Below, one piece after another: positions 35,915 through 39,578 of a stretch of DNA of 39,578 nt. The DNA comes from Flavobacteriaceae bacterium (lineage in GTDB: Bacteria; Bacteroidota; Bacteroidia; Flavobacteriales; Flavobacteriaceae): NCBI GenBank assembly GCA_028281065.1, contig JANQKN010000155.1, positions 1-39,578 of the forward strand. The letters are read 5' to 3'. The notes under the pieces were generated by a model. The model saw only the letters and a list, made by a program, of their open reading frames with translations, had not been told where the DNA came from and made no database searches. How positions within the stretch are numbered: position 1 is the first letter of the stretch; every line of letters starts with the position of its first letter. The position numbers were made by a program, and so were the translations under genes.

Positions 35915-37069
35915 CTAGTACCCGAAATCCTCTTTTATTTTGTCTGCTTTATCTAGCATAAGGTCGGTGGTGATAAAGTCTACTTCTTCCTTGTCGAAAG
36001 CTCCTTGAAAGATTCGCATGGCTTTTTTGGGTTCTCCCACTTCCTCGTAATAACGTCCCAAATAGTAATCACCCAAATTGGTGTCTGGGTATTGTTTTTT
36101 GGCCATGGTGGCAATCATCTTTAGAGACTCCCATTGCTTTCGCTTTTCACTAGCACGGGCCGTTGCCAAATAATCGTTGATGCGTATGGGGTTGGTAAGG
36201 CCAAAGAGATCTTCTATGGTTTTGTATTTGTCGATAAGGTATTGGTCAATTGGCATGTCCGTTTTCATTAATACGTCTTTGTATTCCTGCTTTGAAATTG
36301 GGCGGTAGACCGAGAAGATTTTTTCCATGGCCGAAGGAATCGCCCTTGCCACTAGGGAATAGTGGGTGGCACCCTCAAAATTATCATAGTAATAGGAAAA
36401 GGTGTCCGATTTTAAGGGACTCAATTTCTTGTTGAGGTCTTCGGTTATTTCCATTAAATCCTTAATGTCGTCCGTTCCAGTAGCTAGGTAATAAAACAAC
36501 TTGGATTCTATACTGGGAATACGTTGCGGCAATCTTTCATCCAGCATGGGAGCCAAATCCGGACTTAAACTTATGTATCCATTAAACAAAGGAGGATCTT
36601 TGAACAAGTAGTAATTGATGAAGTTTGCTGTAAAATCATGCCCGACTATAATCGTAAATTTGGCTGTACGATAACTACTATCTATATATGGGATGAGTTC
36701 TAGGCCGAGGAATTCGAAAAAATCGGCACCCGTTTCTGCGGGCATAAAGTTGGTGTCGTCAAAGTTGCAATCGTCATAGCGTTTATCCCCTTGCATGACT
36801 CCTACCACAATACTTTCCGGCATATCTTCCCAATAACTAAAATAGTCCACATTTCCTGCTACCGGTTCAAAAAGGTAGTTGGCATCCAATACCAAAACAA
36901 TGGGATAGGACTTGTCTATGTTTTCTTCATAATCCCTTGGTAATTGAATTTTTAACCTACGGGGTTCTCCCAATTTTAGGGAAGTGAATTCTTCATAGAT
37001 TATTTTGGACTGCGCAAGTGTTGAAAACGTAAGGAGTAAGCAAACAACAGGTAGTAGGATTCTTTTCAT
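35915..37069 (-). CDS. Exported esterase-fold protein with altered nucleophile elbow
   Basis: A 384-residue protein with a signal peptide (KRILLPVVCLLLTFSTLAQ) and an esterase D-like alpha/beta-hydrolase domain: LKIQLPRDYEE, YPIVLVLDANYLFEP, SIVVGVMQGD, ELIPYIDSSYRT. The nucleophile position reads IVGHDFTANF, where the family normally has GxSxGG; the serine appears replaced by aspartate. A catalytic His candidate remains in EGATHYSLV. A helical TPR-like tail follows (LGDYYLGRYYEEVGEPKKAMRIFQGA). The ATG at 37069 is chosen over an upstream TTG. It may be a non-catalytic homologue or a variant with another nucleophile. It lies 66 bases after the flippase-like gene. Confidence 0.75.
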   Translation of the reverse strand: MKRILLPVVCLLLTFSTLAQSKIIYEEFTSLKLGEPRRLKIQLPRDYEENIDKSYPIVLVLDANYLFEPVAGNVDYFSYWEDMPESIVVGVMQGDKRYDDCNFDDTNFMPAETGADFFEFLGLELIPYIDSSYRTAKFTIIVGHDFTANFINYYLFKDPPLFNGYISLSPDLAPMLDERLPQRIPSIESKLFYYLATGTDDIKDLMEITEDLNKKLSPLKSDTFSYYYDNFEGATHYSLVARAIPSAMEKIFSVYRPISKQEYKDVLMKTDMPIDQYLIDKYKTIEDLFGLTNPIRINDYLATARASEKRKQWESLKMIATMAKKQYPDTNLGDYYLGRYYEEVGEPKKAMRIFQGAFDKEEVDFITTDLMLDKADKIKEDFGY

Positions 37070-37135
37070 GTTCGGCAAAGATTTAAGAACGGAAAGATAG
37101 TAAATTTTGGAAATTGGAGGTGGCAGAACCTGCTA

Positions 37136-38101
37136 TTACAGCCTATTTCTATTATAGATAGGCAAGAAAATAAGGGAAAGGACCCCAAAAAGAAGAATAG
37201 CAAGAATGTTGGATGTCCATACAATCCACCCGAAAGCGGTTCCCAATGCTTCAGGTATTCCAAAAACCAAAAGAATTCCCATGATCGCAGCGGGATAAGT
37301 TCCAAATCCACTATTGGTAAATGCAAACGTAAAACTTCCTACCACAAAGGTGATCATTAAGGTTCCAAAGCCCACGGAAGCTGTGTCGGGTAAAGCCTGT
37401 GTAGCGGTATAAAAAGAAAGGATATAAAGCGCCCAAATTATTAAACTATGAATGATAAAAGGACCTTTCTTTCGCATGGTTACAATGCTCATCACCCCGT
37501 CTTTAAGCCCGGAAATCAATTTTTTTATTTTTTGACTGAAGGGATTGTTGGAATATTTCATGAACAGGATGAAGAGTATCCCCAATACCAGTAACCCCAA
37601 CAACGCGAAGCCTATTTTTTTGACAGGGACGATCTCTTTCAGAAAGTTAAAAAGAGTGTCAAATTCCATCAATAAAGCGACGAGTGTAAATAGCAGTAGC
37701 AATATAAGGTCTACAACCCTTTCGGAAATAATGGTGCCAAATCCTTTATCGAAAGGGATCTTTTCATATTTACTCATGACCACAGCACGGGATACTTCCC
37801 CGCTTTTTGGAATAAAAATGTTCATGAGATAGGCTATGGAAACAGCCATAAAACTATTTAGCAACTTGGGATAGTAACCCAAGGGTTCCAGCATAAAACC
37901 CCAGCGATAGGCCCGTATTACATGACTCAGCACACTTAAAAAAACAGCAAGACCAACTACATAATAGTTAGCGTTTTTAAAGTGTTCCCATAGCTGTACC
38001 TTTTGTTCGGGACTAAACTGCCCATAGATATACCAGATAAGGAAAACCCCAAGAGCAAGGGGAATGAAAATCTGAAGGAATTTGGACAGGGATTTATTCA
38101 A
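37136..38101 (-). CDS. Flippase-like / LPG-synthase TM-domain family protein (UPF0104-like)
   Basis: A 321-residue inner-membrane protein with about eight hydrophobic segments and the family landmarks SHVIRAYRWGFML, MNIFIPKSGEVSRAVVMSKYE and ISERVVDLILLLL in that order. This matches the membrane domain of lysylphosphatidylglycerol synthases and related glycolipid flippase-like proteins; there is no C-terminal aminoacyl-transferase domain. The function is probably lipid or lipid-linked intermediate movement, substrate unknown. The start is inferred as TTG 38101, one base after the panD stop; the only longer reading would overlap panD by 71 bases. The start is unusual and the downstream part is confident. 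Confidence 0.8.
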   Translation of the reverse strand: MNKSLSKFLQIFIPLALGVFLIWYIYGQFSPEQKVQLWEHFKNANYYVVGLAVFLSVLSHVIRAYRWGFMLEPLGYYPKLLNSFMAVSIAYLMNIFIPKSGEVSRAVVMSKYEKIPFDKGFGTIISERVVDLILLLLFTLVALLMEFDTLFNFLKEIVPVKKIGFALLGLLVLGILFILFMKYSNNPFSQKIKKLISGLKDGVMSIVTMRKKGPFIIHSLIIWALYILSFYTATQALPDTASVGFGTLMITFVVGSFTFAFTNSGFGTYPAAIMGILLVFGIPEALGTAFGWIVWTSNILAILLFGVLSLIFLPIYNRNRL

Positions 38102-38102
38102 A

Positions 38103-38453
38103 CTAGTCGAGTAAGTTATTCTCCTCGTTCGGGAAAACCAATGCAGGTTTAAATGCTTTGGCTTCTTCCACACTCATAATGGCATAGGTAATAAGAATAA
38201 GGATATCCCCAGGGGCAACTTTACGCGCAGCAGCACCGTTAAGGGTTATTTCCCCACTGTTCCTAGGGCCAGGAATGGCGTAGGTTTCGAGGCGTTCACC
38301 ATTGTTGTTGTTTACAATTTGCACTTTTTCGCCTTCCACTATATTGGCGGCGTCCATAAGGTCTTCATCGATGGTAATGCTACCTATATAATTAAGATCT
38401 GCACCAGTAACCTTTACTCTGTGGATCTTCGATTTAACTACGTGAATTTGCAT
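38103..38453 (-). CDS. panD: Aspartate 1-decarboxylase (PanD)
   Basis: A 116-residue pyruvoyl enzyme that makes beta-alanine from L-aspartate for pantothenate synthesis. The self-processing site is visible: Gly24-Ser25 in NYIGSITID, where Ser25 becomes the pyruvoyl group. [26 protein letters not shown] and the LILITYA strand follow the known fold. The ATG at 38453 ([20 protein letters not shown]) is the family-typical start; a longer frame to 38468 is unlikely. It lies 46 bases after panC and is coupled to the flippase-like gene. Confidence 0.96.
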   Translation of the reverse strand: MQIHVVKSKIHRVKVTGADLNYIGSITIDEDLMDAANIVEGEKVQIVNNNNGERLETYAIPGPRNSGEITLNGAAARKVAPGDILILITYAIMSVEEAKAFKPALVFPNEENNLLD

Positions 38454-38499
38454 GCGGCAAAGATACAACTATGATTTTAGATTTTTTGACACCCTCATT

Positions 38500-39351
38500 T
38501 TATATTTTGGGAAGCTCCATATTATCTATTAACCGTATTTCCCCTGCATAGGCAGCGATAAAAGCACGGTATTCGTTCCCCTTTCTTTTTCGTTGGGCGG
38601 TTTTTAGGGTTTTGGTACTGGCAATTTCAAAATATTCCAATTCCAAATGGGGATCTTCATCAAACGATTTTTCTACTAGGGATTGCAACTTTGGAATACT
38701 TTGCTCTGTAAATAGGGATTGTACCTTTTTTAGGGTTTTGTATATATGATCGGCTTCCTTAAACTGTGTTTTGGTCAATCGTTTGTTTCTGGAACTCATA
38801 GCAAGGCCATGATCTTCCCTTAAAATAGGGCATCCAATTATATCGACAGGTAACTTTTCTATGGTAACCAATCGTTTTACCACTTGGAGTTGTTGGAAAT
38901 CTTTTTCCCCAAAATAGGCCCGTGTAGGTTCGATGGCACGAAAAAGAAGATTGAGGACGGTTCCAACACCATCAAAATGCCCCGAGCGGTATTTTCCTTC
39001 CATGGCATGTTCCAAGCCACCAAAATTATACTTCTTGGAGATTACCTGGCTGCCATAGAGGTCTTCGGTATTGGGAGCATAGATATAAATGGTCCTCTCC
39101 AGTTTTTTCAGTAATTCGGCATCGGCAGTGAGGGTTCGGGGGTATTTTTCCAGATCGGAAGCGTTGTCGAACTGCGTAGGGTTTACAAAAATACTAACCA
39201 CAACAGCATCGTTTTCTTCCAGCGCTTTCTGAACCAAGGAAATATGGCCTTCGTGGAGAGCACCCATGGTAGGAACAAAGCCTACGGACTGTTTTTTTTG
39301 CGTATATGAATGCAATTCTTCACGCAATATTTTTTGTTGGTGATAAATCAT
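38500..39351 (-). CDS. panC: Pantothenate synthetase (PanC)
   Basis: A 283-residue pantoate-beta-alanine ligase, the E. coli length. Motifs: PTMGALHEGHISLV (with the HxGH nucleotide-binding signature), FVNPTQFDNASDL, GEKDFQQLQVVKRL, and MSSRNKRLT. It condenses pantoate with the beta-alanine made by the next gene, panD. The frame extends upstream to 39558, but that would run across the divergent synthase gene; the ATG at 39351 gives the standard N-terminus. It starts about 10 bases downstream of the predicted transcription start from the -7 box at 39369-39376. Confidence 0.96.
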   Translation of the reverse strand: MIYHQQKILREELHSYTQKKQSVGFVPTMGALHEGHISLVQKALEENDAVVVSIFVNPTQFDNASDLEKYPRTLTADAELLKKLERTIYIYAPNTEDLYGSQVISKKYNFGGLEHAMEGKYRSGHFDGVGTVLNLLFRAIEPTRAYFGEKDFQQLQVVKRLVTIEKLPVDIIGCPILREDHGLAMSSRNKRLTKTQFKEADHIYKTLKKVQSLFTEQSIPKLQSLVEKSFDEDPHLELEYFEIASTKTLKTAQRKRKGNEYRAFIAAYAGEIRLIDNMELPKI

Positions 39352-39368
39352 AACAGCACGAAATCGGG

Positions 39369-39376
39369 CAAAATTA
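39369..39376 (-). promoter_or_regulatory. -7 box of the panC promoter
   Basis: On the minus strand this reads TAATTTTG, an exact match to the Bacteroidota -7 consensus TAnnTTTG, 17 bases before the panC ATG. A TTA about 21 bases upstream could stand in for the -33 TTG. Confidence 0.45.
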
Positions 39377-39407
39377 ACATATAAAGCGCAATCTGCATAA
39401 ATTTTCG

Positions 39408-39415
39408 TAATTTTG
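39408..39415 (+). promoter_or_regulatory. -7 box of the glycogen/starch synthase promoter
   Basis: TAATTTTG on the plus strand, an exact TAnnTTTG match, 36 bases before the ATG at 39452. No clear -33 TTG at the usual distance. Together with the box at 39369 it forms a divergent promoter pair. Confidence 0.4.
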
Positions 39416-39451
39416 CGCATTCTATAAACAAGCCAATAAATAATAGAATTT

Positions 39452-39578
39452 ATGAAAGATAAAAGAGTCTTGTATGTGTCTTCAGAAGTAATTCCATATC
39501 TTCCGGAGACCGAGATTTCTTCCATGTCGTTCGAAGCTCCTAGAATGGTGAATAGCAATGGTGGTCAGATCCGCATAT
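39452..39578 (+). CDS. Glycogen/starch synthase (3' truncated by window end)
   Basis: Only the first 42 residues are in the window: MKDKRVLYVSSEVIPYLPET and then EISSMSFEAPRMVNSNGGQIRI. This matches the N-terminus of the flavobacterial glycosyltransferase-5 synthases, including the SSE and GGQIR segments near the ADP-glucose-binding lobe, and such genes often sit beside panC in Flavobacteriia. It would extend alpha-1,4-glucan from ADP-glucose. The active site is outside the window. Confidence 0.8.
   Translation, partial: MKDKRVLYVSSEVIPYLPETEISSMSFEAPRMVNSNGGQIRI

Noticed and set aside
39352-39558. N-terminal extension of PanC to 39558
   Set aside because: It would run across the start of the divergent synthase gene and past the standard PanC start at 39351.

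Overview
The window is about 39.6 kb of chromosome from a member of the Bacteroidota, most likely a marine Flavobacteriia. The grounds are several proteins ending in type IX secretion system (T9SS) type A sorting domains, very A-rich leaders without Shine-Dalgarno sequences, TAnnTTTG-type -7 boxes, a hybrid-style beta-propeller histidine kinase paired with a LuxR-type regulator, and a panC-panD cluster divergent from a glycogen/starch synthase gene. No tRNA, rRNA, CRISPR array, insertion sequence or phage module was seen, and no gene-free stretch exceeds 300 bases. All calls come from reading motifs; no search was run.

Layout. Positions 1-1392 hold the 3' end of a secreted CARDB/P-domain protein with a T9SS tail. 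It converges on a large outer-membrane barrel gene (1450-4866, minus). Positions 4991-7112 (plus) carry exonuclease III, a DUF2255-like protein and an OmpA-type lipoprotein. Positions 7107-8428 (minus) carry an ECF sigma factor and a coupled single-TM TPR protein that looks like its anti-sigma factor. Divergent from the sigma gene are a T9SS-exported protein (8565-10307), a lipoprotein (10458-11474), and a tightly coupled trio (11590-17181): a paralogous lipoprotein, a PKD/beta-barrel protein and a TPR-CHAT caspase-like peptidase with a signal peptide and a C-terminal TM anchor. The T9SS gene and the first lipoprotein gene share an upstream element, GGGGTAACAA-N13-GGATATA, that fits an ECF promoter. 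Together these genes form a candidate, apparently undescribed, envelope-sensing or proteolytic system.

Positions 17245-19652 hold housekeeping genes: a Tas-type aldo/keto reductase and radA. Positions 19687-23339 encode the propeller histidine kinase and the NarL/LuxR-type response regulator. They are followed by three TACGTA palindromes on one DNA face and then a six-gene surface operon (23431-35833): a giant HYR-like repeat protein with a T9SS tail, a small T9SS protein, an outer-membrane barrel, two tandemly duplicated fibre proteins built of about 39 units of 12 and 14 residues in the same order, and a small secreted protein.

Positions 35915-39351 (minus) run panC, panD, a flippase-like membrane protein and an esterase-fold protein in which the nucleophile serine appears to be replaced. 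The window ends inside a divergently transcribed glycogen/starch synthase gene.
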